A program made the translations under genes and the position numbers. Below the pieces are notes generated by a model, which was not told the DNA's origin, made no database searches, and was given only the letters and a program-made list of their open reading frames with translations. This document shows positions 7,970 to 16,289 of a stretch of 34,907 bases of DNA, piece after piece. Position 1 is the first letter of the stretch, and the number at the start of each line of letters is the position of its first letter. This DNA is from Fusobacterium perfoetens (GTDB lineage Bacteria > Fusobacteriota > Fusobacteriia > Fusobacteriales > Fusobacteriaceae): positions 1-34,907 of the forward strand of contig NZ_JADYTX010000022.1 in assembly GCF_021531475.1 (NCBI RefSeq), given 5' to 3'.

Positions 7970-8522
7970 TCTCAAATCTCTCTAATTCTTTTCTTGACAC
8001 TTGGATTACGCTTTCTTTTACTTTTTCCCATTCAATAGGTATATAATCAAGTCTTTCTGTACTAACACACATACTACGACTGCTAATATCTCTATAGCTT
8101 GGATTATTATGAACGTGTCCAAAAATATTTACCCACACAGTTCTCTCATTTACAAACATAGGCTCGTGACTTATTATCCAAAAGTTATCTTTAACTATTG
8201 GGTATCTGTAAATATTAATATTTTTTGAGTGATCTCTCATTATCTCAAGTAAATCTTCTGTATCATGATTTCCTACCACAAGTTCTAATGTATGAAAGTT
8301 AAGTCTTCCTAAAATATTTTCTACATACTCTTTTTGATTTTCTCTAGGAAGTCTTATAAAATCCCCAGCCACTATTATATCATCATCTTTTGATACGACA
8401 GAGTTCCATTTTTCTATCATAAAACTATCCATTTCTTTTACACTTTCAAAATCTCTACCAATAGAAGTGATTATTGAGGAATCTCCAAAATGTGTATCTG
8501 CTATTATAAAAGTTTTTCTCAT
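7965..8522 (-). CDS. Calcineurin-like metallophosphoesterase
   Basis: Small (185 aa) cytoplasmic metallophosphoesterase. All dimetal-site motifs are present in order: ADTHFGD (D9, H11), VAGDF, VGNHD, SHEP and FGHVHNN. The protein is essentially only the catalytic domain, resembling small bacterial phosphoesterases encoded in phages and chromosomes. The substrate cannot be deduced. The ATG has GGGGGAAGA upstream. It is the last gene of the run MATE, HAD, zinc-ribbon protein, phosphoesterase, with nine bases between it and the zinc-ribbon gene. An AT-rich hairpin overlaps its stop codon. Confidence 0.88.
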   Translation of the reverse strand: MRKTFIIADTHFGDSSIITSIGRDFESVKEMDSFMIEKWNSVVSKDDDIIVAGDFIRLPRENQKEYVENILGRLNFHTLELVVGNHDTEDLLEIMRDHSKNINIYRYPIVKDNFWIISHEPMFVNERTVWVNIFGHVHNNPSYRDISSRSMCVSTERLDYIPIEWEKVKESVIQVSRKELERFEK

Positions 8523-8531
8523 TCTTCCCCC

Positions 8532-9278
8532 TTAGAATATCTCTACCATCTCATCTTTTCTTATGATTCCCCTTCTTTCTAGACAATCATTTAAAAATAT
8601 AGTTATTATAGTTTTTTGAGGATAGATTTTATAAATCTTATGCCCTAAAACCTTTATTTTTGAAAAAACTTTTTCTTTTGGTAAATTATAATAGATTTTT
8701 TCTTGCTCTCTTATGAATATTCCCACCATTTTTCTATATTCTGTAAAGAAAGGAAGATTTAATTTTTCTGCCATATCATTTAAAAGAACAGGGCTAAATT
8801 TAAAATTATTTTTTCCCATAGCCTCATATATAATATTTGCGTCAATTCTCTCTAAAGAACTTATTTTATAAGCTCTCTCCATATAATCTTTTATATCATA
8901 TGCAGTTAATTTTTCTGACATAGGTAATCTTTCAGGATACATCATAGACATTACTTCTTCTAAGTCTGGTCTTCTTCCCTCTTCATTTATTTTTTTTATT
9001 TTTTCAAAAATATCTTTTGTTAATATTCTTATTTCATATTCAAAATCTAATTCTTTTAAAAGGTCAGCTCTTGAAAGATTAAGATCAATAGACTCTTTTT
9101 TTATATCTTCTAGTGAATAACCTCCTCCGAATCCAATTCTTTCGTAGGTCAAAACACTATTTTTTACATCTCCACCGTCAATAAAAACAGTCCCACAGCT
9201 ACAAGGGTGGTAATCGTGTCCACTTCTTGAAAAAATAAAATCCCCACATTTAGGGCAGATAACTCCTTTTATTATCAT
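8532..9278 (-). CDS. Zinc-ribbon N-terminal protein of unknown function
   Basis: I do not recognise the full protein (248 aa). The first 40 residues form a compact putative zinc ribbon: CPKC (C8, C11) and CSC (C26, C28), then GTVFIDGGD. That pattern resembles the small DUF7695-type domain, normally a short stand-alone protein (resemblance by eye). Residues about 55-248 are charged, mostly helical-looking and contain no further Cys pairs, catalytic motif or membrane helix. The start is good: GGAGG, four bases, ATG. It sits between a HAD phosphatase (11 bases upstream) and a metallophosphoesterase (9 bases downstream), so it is surely expressed with them. A link to nucleotide or phosphate metabolism would be guesswork. 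Confidence 0.8.
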   Translation of the reverse strand: MIIKGVICPKCGDFIFSRSGHDYHPCSCGTVFIDGGDVKNSVLTYERIGFGGGYSLEDIKKESIDLNLSRADLLKELDFEYEIRILTKDIFEKIKKINEEGRRPDLEEVMSMMYPERLPMSEKLTAYDIKDYMERAYKISSLERIDANIIYEAMGKNNFKFSPVLLNDMAEKLNLPFFTEYRKMVGIFIREQEKIYYNLPKEKVFSKIKVLGHKIYKIYPQKTIITIFLNDCLERRGIIRKDEMVEIF

Positions 9279-9289
9279 TTTTCCTCCAA

Positions 9290-10063
9290 TTATAAATTAA
9301 AATATTTTTCTATGTATTTTGCTACTCCCTCTTCCATATTTGGAGTTGCTATATTTTTAACTTCTTTTTTTAGTACCTCTTGAGCATTTTCCATTGCCAC
9401 TGGATAACCAACTTTTCTAAGCATTGCAAGATCGTTTTCTCCATCTCCAAATGCCATAATCTCATCACAAGGAATATTTAAAAGTTTTCCAATAACTTCT
9501 ACTCCCTCTCCCTTGCTACAACCACTAGGAACTATATCCACACATTCGGGATCAGATATTGTTATCTCCACTATATCTTTATATTTATCTCTTAAAAATT
9601 TTGCAATTTTCAAAATATTTTCTGGTTCTTCAACAATAATTATTTTGCTAAGCTCTGGTACATCTTCTAATTTTTCTAAAGGTTTTTCTTTAAAGTTTTT
9701 TCTTTTTATATAATTTAAATCATCTTTATCAAAATAAAAATTTTCATCATCAAAAGCACTAAAAAATAGCCCTTGCCCTCTTATAGTTTTTAAAAGATCT
9801 ATACTCAAATCTTTGTTTATAGTTTTTCTATATATACAATTTCCATCTTTATCATAAATATTTGCACCGTTGTTACAGATTGCATAAACTTTTCTGTCTA
9901 TTTTTTTTATCAAAAATTCTATTCCTTGTCTACCTCTCCCACTGGCAATAACAAATTCTACTCCACTATCTATCAATTTTCTCACTACATCTATTGTGTA
10001 ATCTCCTACATTACTATGACCTTGAAGAAGTGTCCCATCTAAATCTGACACTACAATTCTCAT
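9290..10063 (-). CDS. Cof-type HAD-IIB phosphatase
   Basis: HAD-superfamily hydrolase of the Cof/YidA subfamily, 257 aa, normal for the group. Motif I is SDLDGTLL (nucleophile D7 and acid/base D9), motif II is VIASGRG, the motif III Lys is probably in CSKGEGV (about 182-188), and motif IV is FGDGENDLAM (D207, D211). The middle section (about 85-185) is the C2-type cap. Such enzymes dephosphorylate sugar phosphates, FMN, PLP or related metabolites; the substrate is not readable from sequence. The ATG follows a GAGGTGG site. It lies 35 bases after the MATE gene and 11 bases before the zinc-ribbon gene. Confidence 0.9.
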   Translation of the reverse strand: MRIVVSDLDGTLLQGHSNVGDYTIDVVRKLIDSGVEFVIASGRGRQGIEFLIKKIDRKVYAICNNGANIYDKDGNCIYRKTINKDLSIDLLKTIRGQGLFFSAFDDENFYFDKDDLNYIKRKNFKEKPLEKLEDVPELSKIIIVEEPENILKIAKFLRDKYKDIVEITISDPECVDIVPSGCSKGEGVEVIGKLLNIPCDEIMAFGDGENDLAMLRKVGYPVAMENAQEVLKKEVKNIATPNMEEGVAKYIEKYFNL

Positions 10064-10098
10064 TAAATTACCACCTCATCTTGTAATATTTCTTCACT

Positions 10099-11460
10099 TT
10101 ATAATTTTTCTTGTTCTATCATCATTTTTCTTACATTTTTCATCTCTTTTGTCATAACGATACTAGCTGTTATTGCAGCTATTGTATCAGATATTGGAAA
10201 ACTTAAAAGAACTCCCATTACTCCCCATTTTATTGGTAAAATATATGTAAGAGGGATAGTAAGTATTGCTAATCTTAGAGTTATAAGTTTTGTTGTAAGT
10301 TTTCCCTTTCCAACTGCTTGGAAATAATTTGAACAAGAAAGATAAATAGCTGTACTCATCATCATTCCCAAATGGATTGGAATAGCTTTTGCTGTATAAT
10401 TTATAAGTTCTTCATCATTATTTACAAAGAAACCTGCTATACTTCTTGAATTAAATCTTATAACCATAACCAAAAATATAGATAAAAATATTGTCATTCC
10501 CATAGAATAAGCAAAAGTTTTTATAACCCGTCTATAATTTTTAGCACCCCAGTTATATGAAAGTATTGGCTGACGTCCTTGATTTAAACCAAGATAACTT
10601 GTATTTAAAAAGTTTCTAACTATTGTCATTATTCCCATACCAGCAAGAGCCAACTCTCCTCCATATTTTATAAGCCGAGTATTTATAGAATAAGCATAAA
10701 CTCCGTTTAATGACTGGTTAAAAAATCCTGATATTCCTATTGATAAAACCTCTTTTATTATTTTTATATCAAGTTTTATTTTCTCTATCTCTAATTTTAA
10801 AAGTTTACCTCTTAAAAAATAAACTATCAAAAATATTCCAGGAATTACATTGGAAATTGTTGTGGCTAGTGCTGCCCCTTTCATTCCATATCCCATTTTT
10901 ACAACCCACATATAATCAAGTATCATATTTGCAACAGCTGAAGTAAAATTTGTCATCATAGAAAGCATTGGTTGACCGTCAGTCCTTAAAAAAGCACAAA
11001 GAGCCAATATAAGAATCTGAAATGTCATAGAGGGAAAAAAATATTTACAATAATCAATTACATATTGGATATTATTTTTGGTAGCTCCTAAAAATAAAAC
11101 TATTGGCTCCATAAAAATAATACCAAAAATTGTAAATACAAGACCTATTATAACTAAACATAAAAAAGATGAGCCTAAAACTTTTTTAGCATTGTCAATC
11201 TCTTGACGCCCCATATATATTCCTGATAAAGCTCCACCACCTATTGCAAATAACGTCCCACAAGCATTTAAAAGCATAATAAGTGGAAAAATTGTGGCTA
11301 TTGCAGCAATCCCATTTCTTCCTACTGCTTTTCCTATATAATATCTATCAGTTATGTTGTAAATTATAGTTGTAAGACTTGCTAGTGTAGCTGGAACTGA
11401 AAATTTTATTAAAAGTTTTATAATATTTCCCTGTCTAAACTCTAACTCCTGTTTTGTCAT
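10099..11460 (-). CDS. MATE-family multidrug/Na+ antiporter
   Basis: Inner-membrane exporter of the MATE family (MOP superfamily), about 453 aa with roughly 12 hydrophobic helices, the standard size. The start of the first MATE repeat is typical (QGNIIKLLIKFSVPATLASL, then ITDRYYIGKAVG), and the second repeat begins near GISGFFNQSL. Probably exports cationic compounds using a Na+ or H+ gradient; the substrate is unknown. The open frame extends to a GTG at 11499, but that lies about two bases from the predicted transcription start. ATG at 11460 (MTKQELEFRQGN) is preceded by GGGGGCG and matches where family members begin. First gene of a four-gene unit. Confidence 0.93.
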   Translation of the reverse strand: MTKQELEFRQGNIIKLLIKFSVPATLASLTTIIYNITDRYYIGKAVGRNGIAAIATIFPLIMLLNACGTLFAIGGGALSGIYMGRQEIDNAKKVLGSSFLCLVIIGLVFTIFGIIFMEPIVLFLGATKNNIQYVIDYCKYFFPSMTFQILILALCAFLRTDGQPMLSMMTNFTSAVANMILDYMWVVKMGYGMKGAALATTISNVIPGIFLIVYFLRGKLLKLEIEKIKLDIKIIKEVLSIGISGFFNQSLNGVYAYSINTRLIKYGGELALAGMGIMTIVRNFLNTSYLGLNQGRQPILSYNWGAKNYRRVIKTFAYSMGMTIFLSIFLVMVIRFNSRSIAGFFVNNDEELINYTAKAIPIHLGMMMSTAIYLSCSNYFQAVGKGKLTTKLITLRLAILTIPLTYILPIKWGVMGVLLSFPISDTIAAITASIVMTKEMKNVRKMMIEQEKL

Positions 11461-11507
11461 AATTCGCCCCCTACTTATGCACAAAATTTTTACTTTCACT
11501 CCTTAAT

Positions 11508-11536
11508 ATTATATCACATTATTACCCCTCTCTCAA
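11508..11536 (-). promoter_or_regulatory. Predicted strong promoter of the MATE-HAD-zinc-ribbon-phosphoesterase unit
   Basis: On the minus strand TTGAGA (11531-11536), exactly 17 bases, then TATAAT (11508-11513), with TGA just before the -10 (an extended -10). Near-consensus. The leader to the ATG at 11460 is about 40 bases. Confidence 0.75.
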
Positions 11537-11539
11537 TAG

Positions 11540-11563
11540 AAAAGACTGGTTTCCCAGCCTTTT
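11540..11563 (-). terminator. Second hairpin between fba and the MATE promoter
   Basis: A 10-bp stem (11540-11549 with 11554-11563), including one G-U wobble on the minus strand, is closed by a GAAA tetraloop. The minus-strand tail is UUUUC. It may back up the fba terminator. The plus-strand side also ends in a T-rich stretch, but there is no plus-strand gene for it to serve. Confidence 0.45.
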
Positions 11564-11622
11564 ACTTTTTATATTTTAGTTTAATTTAGAAGTAAATCTA
11601 CATTTTGAAAAATTATTAGAAA

Positions 11623-11651
11623 AAAGCAAGAAGTAACATTCTTCTTGCTTT
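11623..11651 (-). terminator. Rho-independent terminator of fba
   Basis: A perfect 11-bp stem built on AAGCAAGAAG (11624-11633) and CTTCTTGCTT (11641-11650), with the seven-base loop TAACATT, followed on the minus strand by a U run. It lies about 24 bases after the fba stop codon. Confidence 0.88.
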
Positions 11652-11674
11652 AAAAACATAATTTTTAATTTTAA

Positions 11675-12664
11675 CTATTTTACAACTTTAGTTGCTTTTG
11701 TATATCTTCCTTCAGAACCAAATACGTCAACTATTTTAGTTTTGTAGTAAGCTTTCATTTCTTCTTTAGCTGGTCCTAAGTATTTTCTTAAGTCGAATTC
11801 TCCTGGTTTTGTGAATAAAGCTTTTCTTAATCCACCAGTGAATGCTAATCTTCCGTCAGTATCAACGTTGATTTTTGCAACAGCTGATTGAGTAGCTTTT
11901 CTTAATTCAGAATCAGGGATTCCGATAGCGTCTTTTATTGTTCCACCATATTCTTTTATCATTTCAACATATTGTCCTGGAACTGCTGAAGATCCGTGTA
12001 ATACGATAGGGAATCCTGGGATTCTTCTTTCAATTTCAGCTAATATGTCTAGTCTTAATTTAGGGTCATCTCCTGGTTTGAATTTGTGAGCTCCGTGAGA
12101 AGTTCCGATAGCGATTGCTAAAGAGTCAACTCCTGAACCTTTTACGAATGCTTCAACTTCATCAGGGTTTGTGTAGATATGTTCAGCAGCTTTAACATCA
12201 TCTTCGATTCCTGCTAAAACTCCAAGTTCAGCTTCAACAGTAACGTCGAATTGGTGAGCATACTCAACAACTTTTTTAGCTTCTGCTACGTTTTCATCAA
12301 ATGGGAAGTGAGATCCATCGATCATAACAGAAGAGAATCCTGCATCTATACATTTTTTAGCTACTTCAAAGCTTGGTCCGTGGTCTAAGTGTAAAGCTAC
12401 TGGTATATCTGAACCTGCAAGTCTTGCATAATCAACAGCTGCTTTAGCTAACATTGGAACCATATATGAACCCATATATTCCATAGCACCTTTTGAACAT
12501 TGTAATATAACTGGAGAACCCATTTCAGCACAAGCTTCTACTATTGCCATAACTTGTTCCATGTTGTTGAAGTTAAATGCTGGAACTGCGTATCCCTCTT
12601 CGTTTGCTTTTCTAAACATCTCTCTTGTGTTAGAAAGACCTAAGTCTTTATAATTATAAGACAT
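11675..12664 (-). CDS. fba: Class II fructose-bisphosphate aldolase
   Basis: Zn-dependent aldolase that interconverts fructose-1,6-bisphosphate with dihydroxyacetone phosphate and glyceraldehyde-3-phosphate. It is 329 aa, the longer class II form found in several anaerobes and protists (B. subtilis FbaA is about 285). Active-site blocks are clear: ALHLDHGPSFE (catalytic D94, Zn ligand H95), SSVMIDGSH, VEAELGVLAG, AIGTSHGAHKF (H190) and VLHGSSAVP (H223). The ATG follows AGGAGG five bases upstream. The gene stands alone between a promoter (12700-12728) and a terminator (11623-11651), as expected for a heavily and separately expressed glycolytic gene. Codon choice appears more restricted than in neighbours (many GCT, GTT and GGT), also suggesting high expression. 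Confidence 0.97.
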   Translation of the reverse strand: MSYNYKDLGLSNTREMFRKANEEGYAVPAFNFNNMEQVMAIVEACAEMGSPVILQCSKGAMEYMGSYMVPMLAKAAVDYARLAGSDIPVALHLDHGPSFEVAKKCIDAGFSSVMIDGSHFPFDENVAEAKKVVEYAHQFDVTVEAELGVLAGIEDDVKAAEHIYTNPDEVEAFVKGSGVDSLAIAIGTSHGAHKFKPGDDPKLRLDILAEIERRIPGFPIVLHGSSAVPGQYVEMIKEYGGTIKDAIGIPDSELRKATQSAVAKINVDTDGRLAFTGGLRKALFTKPGEFDLRKYLGPAKEEMKAYYKTKIVDVFGSEGRYTKATKVVK

Positions 12665-12699
12665 TTTTATTCCTCCTTCATAGTTTTATTATTTATTCA

Positions 12700-12728
12700 A
12701 TTCTATCAAATATAAATCATAAAAGCAA
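12700..12728 (-). promoter_or_regulatory. Predicted promoter of fba
   Basis: On the minus strand TTGCTT (12723-12728), 17 bases, then TAGAAT (12700-12705). The -35 box lies immediately after the stop codon of the upstream EcfT-like gene. Confidence 0.65.
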
Positions 12729-12730
12729 TA

Positions 12731-13204
12731 TTAAATATCATCTAATTTTATAGATGTCAAAATATGCCTTAAAAATGATTTAATTTTTAACCTTTTTTTA
12801 AATAATACAAATACCTCTGGTACAAGTTCGACCACATTTTCTATTACTTTTTTATATCTTCCAAGTTTATTAAATAATACACTATCTCCTTTTATTAACC
12901 ATGACACCATAATGAAATTCATTATCCTTACAAAGTTAGATAAAAAATTTATTAAAGCCTCTTTGGTTAAATATACTCCAAAAATTTTTAATATGACTTC
13001 TCCCTCTTGACCTGAAAAAACATACATAAAAAATGTCAGAAAGTATATATATATTAGGATTTTTAATTTTTTTATATTCTTTAAAAGATTTTTATTTAGA
13101 AATATATTAAGAGCAATCAATAAAATAAAAATTGCTCCTAATACTTTTAAATTACTATTTATTATATTTACAATTAGTAACAGTAACGAGATACTATTTA
13201 ACAA
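12731..13204 (-). CDS. Small EcfT/CbiQ-like membrane protein
   Basis: A 157-aa, very hydrophobic protein that I cannot name securely. Two or three membrane helices fill residues 4-36, another spans about 47-65, and one about 84-104. The stretch [20 protein letters not shown] (76-95), followed by [20 protein letters not shown] (110-129), resembles the coupling region of ECF-transporter T components (EcfT/CbiQ). However, it is far shorter than a normal EcfT (about 250 aa), and no EcfA ATPase or S component is adjacent. No in-frame ATG exists before residue 60. The likely start is TTG at 13204, seven bases after AAAGGA, overlapping the serS end by 11 bases, which suggests translational coupling. 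Could be a truncated or specialised EcfT relative, or an unrelated membrane protein. Confidence 0.65.
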   Translation of the reverse strand: MLNSISLLLLIVNIINSNLKVLGAIFILLIALNIFLNKNLLKNIKKLKILIYIYFLTFFMYVFSGQEGEVILKIFGVYLTKEALINFLSNFVRIMNFIMVSWLIKGDSVLFNKLGRYKKVIENVVELVPEVFVLFKKRLKIKSFLRHILTSIKLDDI

Positions 13205-14462
13205 CTGTTATTCCTTTCATATAAGGAACTAGTGCTTCTGGAATTAAGAATGATCCATCTTCTTGTTGATAGTTTTCCATTATAGCCACTAATGTTCTTC
13301 CTACTGCAAGTCCAGATCCATTTAATGTGTGAACAAATTCACTTTTGTTGCTTCCATTTGGTCTGTATTTAAGTCCCATTCTTCTAGCTTGGAAATCTTC
13401 ACAGTTTGAACAAGAAGAAATTTCTCTATATTTATTTTGAGATGGTAACCATACTTCTAAGTCATAAGTTTTTGCAGCACTGAATCCGATATCTCCTGTA
13501 CAAAGAGAGATTACTCTATATGGTAATCCTAATCTTTGTAATATTTCTTCAGCATTTACAACCATTTTTTCTAATTCATCATAAGATGTTTCTGGAGTAG
13601 CAAGTTTTACCATTTCTACTTTGTTAAATTGGTGAACTCTTATTATTCCTTTAACGTCTTTACCATAAGATCCAGCTTCTTTTCTGAAACAAGGTGAGTA
13701 AGCTGTATAATATTTAGGTAAATCTTTTTCATCTAAGATTTCTTTTCTATGGATATTTGTCATAGTGATTTCAGAAGTTGAGATTAAGAACATATCATTG
13801 TCTGTTCTATACATATCTTCTTCAAATTTTGGTAATTGTCCAGTTCCTTCACAGATTTCTCTGTTTACTAAGAATGGAGTGATGTGTTCAGTATATCCTT
13901 GTTCGTCAACGTGCATATCAAGCATAAAGTTGATTAGAGCTCTTTCAAGTCTTGCTCCTAGACCTCTGTATAATACAAATCTTGATCCAGATAATTTAGA
14001 TCCTCTTTCAAAGTCTAATACTCCTAATTTTTCTCCAATTTCCCAGTGAGGTTTTGGTTCAAAAGTAAATTCTCTTGGAGTTCCCCATCTTCTGATTTCA
14101 ACGTTTTCATCTTCATCTTTACCGATTGGAGTTGTTTCGTGATATTTGTTAGGAATTGTCATTTGAATATATTTTATTTTTTCATCAACAGCTGCTAATT
14201 TTTCATCTAACTCTTTTATTTTAGCTGAAACTTCTCCCATTTCTTTTATAAGAGCAGTAGCGTCTTCTTTAGCTTTTTTAAGTCTTGCAATTTCTTGAGA
14301 TTCAGTATTTCTTTTATTTTTTAGAGCCTCTACTTCTGATAATATAACTCTTCTTTCCTCATCTAATTTTGCAAACTCATCTAGTGTTAAATCACTATTT
14401 CTGTTTTTTAACATTTCTTCGATAAGTTCTTTGTTTTCACGCATAAATTTTAAATCTAGCAT
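13194..14462 (-). CDS. serS: Seryl-tRNA synthetase
   Basis: Class II aminoacyl-tRNA synthetase that charges tRNA-Ser (and tRNA-Sec where present). It is 422 aa, close to bacterial SerRS (425-430). The N-terminal coiled-coil arm that grips the tRNA is evident (about 25-105, rich in K/E/A). The catalytic core carries motif 1 (around [14 protein letters not shown]), motif 2 ([17 protein letters not shown], then [10 protein letters not shown]) and motif 3 ([20 protein letters not shown]). The frame extends eight codons further to 14486, but [10 protein letters not shown] at 14462 is the family's standard beginning, with GGGAGG just before it. It lies 36 bases after the TIGR03936-type gene and overlaps the start of the small membrane protein. 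Confidence 0.97.
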   Translation of the reverse strand: MLDLKFMRENKELIEEMLKNRNSDLTLDEFAKLDEERRVILSEVEALKNKRNTESQEIARLKKAKEDATALIKEMGEVSAKIKELDEKLAAVDEKIKYIQMTIPNKYHETTPIGKDEDENVEIRRWGTPREFTFEPKPHWEIGEKLGVLDFERGSKLSGSRFVLYRGLGARLERALINFMLDMHVDEQGYTEHITPFLVNREICEGTGQLPKFEEDMYRTDNDMFLISTSEITMTNIHRKEILDEKDLPKYYTAYSPCFRKEAGSYGKDVKGIIRVHQFNKVEMVKLATPETSYDELEKMVVNAEEILQRLGLPYRVISLCTGDIGFSAAKTYDLEVWLPSQNKYREISSCSNCEDFQARRMGLKYRPNGSNKSEFVHTLNGSGLAVGRTLVAIMENYQQEDGSFLIPEALVPYMKGITVVK

Positions 14463-14498
14463 TTCATTTCCTCCCTTAATACTCATCTTTATATAAAA

Positions 14499-15086
14499 TT
14501 ATTTTTCTACACAAAATCTTTTTATAGCCACATCTTTTATAGCTACTTCACATATATTTAAAAGAGAATTTGGCGACATGTTTTCTATTATTAGATTTAT
14601 CACATCCCCTTTTCTCTCAAAGAATTTTATTCTTGGTTTTAAATTTTTAGTTTCTACTTTTCCTTTTTTCTCTTTAATAAGTAAAATCTCATCTTGAGAC
14701 AATAGATTGTATAATTTTTCTAAGGAGGAGGGATCTCCTGTTATCTCATACCTCATCTCTTTGTACTCATCAGCAATGGAAGTTTTTCCATCAATGTCTA
14801 TTACCTTTGTAAACTCAAATCCTAAGACACTTTTGCTATTAAGCCTTTTCATAAGCTCATCATTAGTCATATCTTCTCTAAGTTCTATATCCATTGGTTC
14901 ATTAAAAGCCTCTGTTCCTAAAGATATAGGGTTTCCTAAAGATATTTTTGGTCTTGGGTGAAATCCTTGAGAATACTTTATAGGTACTCCACTTCTTCTA
15001 AGAAGTCTATCCATTACCCTTAAGAGATCTAGGTGAGAAATATATTTCATATCATCGTACTTATTAAAAAATAATCTCTTTTTCAT
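14499..15086 (-). CDS. TIGR03936/DUF2344 radical-SAM-associated protein
   Basis: A 195-aa protein matching the domain that in many Firmicutes follows, or is fused to, a B12-binding radical SAM enzyme (TIGR03960-type). Hallmarks are FFNKYDDMKYISHLDLLRVM and SGVPIKYSQGFHPRPKISLG near the N terminus. It has no cysteine cluster, so it is not itself a radical SAM enzyme. Function unknown; a role with its partner in RNA or protein modification is often presumed. The expected partner gene is not adjacent: the only radical SAM gene here (32158-33822) is a different, DUF4080-type family about 17 kb away. It heads the unit with serS. The ATG follows AGAGAGGAATT, and an extended -10 promoter precedes it. 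Confidence 0.85.
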   Translation of the reverse strand: MKKRLFFNKYDDMKYISHLDLLRVMDRLLRRSGVPIKYSQGFHPRPKISLGNPISLGTEAFNEPMDIELREDMTNDELMKRLNSKSVLGFEFTKVIDIDGKTSIADEYKEMRYEITGDPSSLEKLYNLLSQDEILLIKEKKGKVETKNLKPRIKFFERKGDVINLIIENMSPNSLLNICEVAIKDVAIKRFCVEK

Positions 15087-15122
15087 AATTCCTCTCTCTT
15101 TATCTATATTCTTGATTTGTAT

Positions 15123-15131
15123 ATTGTACCA
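15123..15131 (-). promoter_or_regulatory. Predicted extended -10 promoter of the TIGR03936-serS unit
   Basis: On the minus strand TGGTACAAT (15123-15131) is an extended -10 with one mismatch to TATAAT. The -35 at 17 bases (TTTAAT) is poor. It lies between the lpxD terminator and the first gene. Confidence 0.55.
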
Positions 15132-15214
15132 CGAAATGAAAATTTATTAAATACTTATGTACAATTTTTTTTATTTTTCTAAAAATTCAAAGGAAAATAT
15201 TTTTTATTTTTTCA

Positions 15215-15248
15215 TAAAAAAATACCCCTTATTAAAAAATAAAGGGTA
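15215..15248 (-). terminator. Rho-independent terminator of the trkH-to-lpxD unit
   Basis: An 11-bp stem (15223-15233 with 15238-15248, one G-U wobble) and a four-base loop, followed on the minus strand by seven U (15216-15222). It starts ten bases past the lpxD stop codon. Confidence 0.88.
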
Positions 15249-15257
15249 AAATTTTTA

Positions 15258-16271
15258 TTATTTATTTAGTTTTTCTAATTCTTTTTCCAAAGTTTTTACT
15301 CTCTTTAGAAGTTCTGGAAGTTTCTTTAGACTAGCTTTTACTTTCATATCGTCTTTTAATGGAAGAAGTGGGTATCCACCTAAAACTTGGTTTTCTTCCA
15401 ATATATTTCCTGTAATTCCACCTTTAGCTGCCACAGTAGTTCCACTAGCTATCTTAACATGTCCACCTACTCCTACTTGTCCACCAAAAGTAACATTATC
15501 TCCTATCTCTGTACTTCCTGCAATTCCAGCTTGTGAGGCAGCCAAGAAGTTTTTACCGATTATAACATTATGTGCCACTTGAATTAAGTTATCTAGTTTT
15601 GAATATTGTTTTATAACAGTATCTCCAATTGCTCCTCTATCAACAGTTGTATTTGCTCCGATTTCTACATCGTCTTCAATTATAACTTTTCCGATTTGCT
15701 CAATTTTGATATTATTTCCATTTACTTTAACGAAACCATATCCATCTCCGCCAATAACAACTCCTGGTTGAAGAATTACTCTATCTCCTATCTCACAAAA
15801 CTCTCTTATAGTTACATTTGGATAAATTATACAATCTTTTCCGATTTTTACTCCCTCGCATATTGTTACATTTGGATAAATTTTTGTATTATCTCCAATC
15901 TCTGTATCATGACCGATATAAACATGAGGTGCTACCTCTACATTATTTCCAAGTTTTGCAGAATCCTCAATAGGTTTTTCCATTTTTTTAGTTTCTCTTT
16001 TAAAGAATTTTAAAAGAAGTGGCATTAATTTTCTTGGATCTTGTGTAGCTAATAAGTAAGTTTTTCCAAGTTCTGGCAATTCGATACTCGGCACAATTAC
16101 AACCTTAGCCTTTGTTTCATTTAATTTATGCAAAAATTTTTCATCACTAGCAAATGTTAACTCGTCTTCTTTTGCTTGAAAAAAAGGGGCAAGACCTTTT
16201 ACACAAAGGTTTTTGTCCCCTTTAATTTCACAACCAAGAAGATTAGCAACATCTAATATTTTATATTCCAT
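15258..16271 (-). CDS. lpxD: UDP-3-O-acylglucosamine N-acyltransferase
   Basis: Third enzyme of lipid A synthesis: transfers a 3-hydroxyacyl chain from ACP to the 2-amine of UDP-3-O-acylglucosamine in the cytoplasm. It is 337 aa, normal length. The N-terminal uridine-binding domain (about 1-100) precedes a left-handed beta-helix of hexapeptide repeats ([LIV]-G-x-x pattern, about 103-300) and a C-terminal helical segment ending [15 protein letters not shown]. The catalytic-site histidines correspond to H234 in [11 protein letters not shown] and H271 in VGVGGHVKI. Its presence shows the organism makes lipopolysaccharide-type lipid A, hence a true outer membrane. It is the last gene of the envelope cluster, 18 bases after ompH/skp, and is followed by a strong terminator. 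Confidence 0.97.
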   Translation of the reverse strand: MEYKILDVANLLGCEIKGDKNLCVKGLAPFFQAKEDELTFASDEKFLHKLNETKAKVVIVPSIELPELGKTYLLATQDPRKLMPLLLKFFKRETKKMEKPIEDSAKLGNNVEVAPHVYIGHDTEIGDNTKIYPNVTICEGVKIGKDCIIYPNVTIREFCEIGDRVILQPGVVIGGDGYGFVKVNGNNIKIEQIGKVIIEDDVEIGANTTVDRGAIGDTVIKQYSKLDNLIQVAHNVIIGKNFLAASQAGIAGSTEIGDNVTFGGQVGVGGHVKIASGTTVAAKGGITGNILEENQVLGGYPLLPLKDDMKVKASLKKLPELLKRVKTLEKELEKLNK

Positions 16272-16289
16272 TGCTAACCCCCTTTTTTA

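Noticed and set aside
11461-11499. GTG at 11499 as the MATE start
   Set aside because: It lies about two bases from the predicted transcription start; ATG 11460 fits the family and has a G-rich ribosome-binding site.
14463-14486. Upstream ATG at 14486 as the serS start
   Set aside because: It adds eight residues not typical of SerRS and has no clear ribosome-binding site; MLDLKF is the family norm.
15606-16013. Plus-strand open frame opposite lpxD
   Set aside because: Its Ser/Ile/Tyr/Asn-rich, pseudo-repetitive protein is the antisense image of the LpxD hexapeptide repeats.
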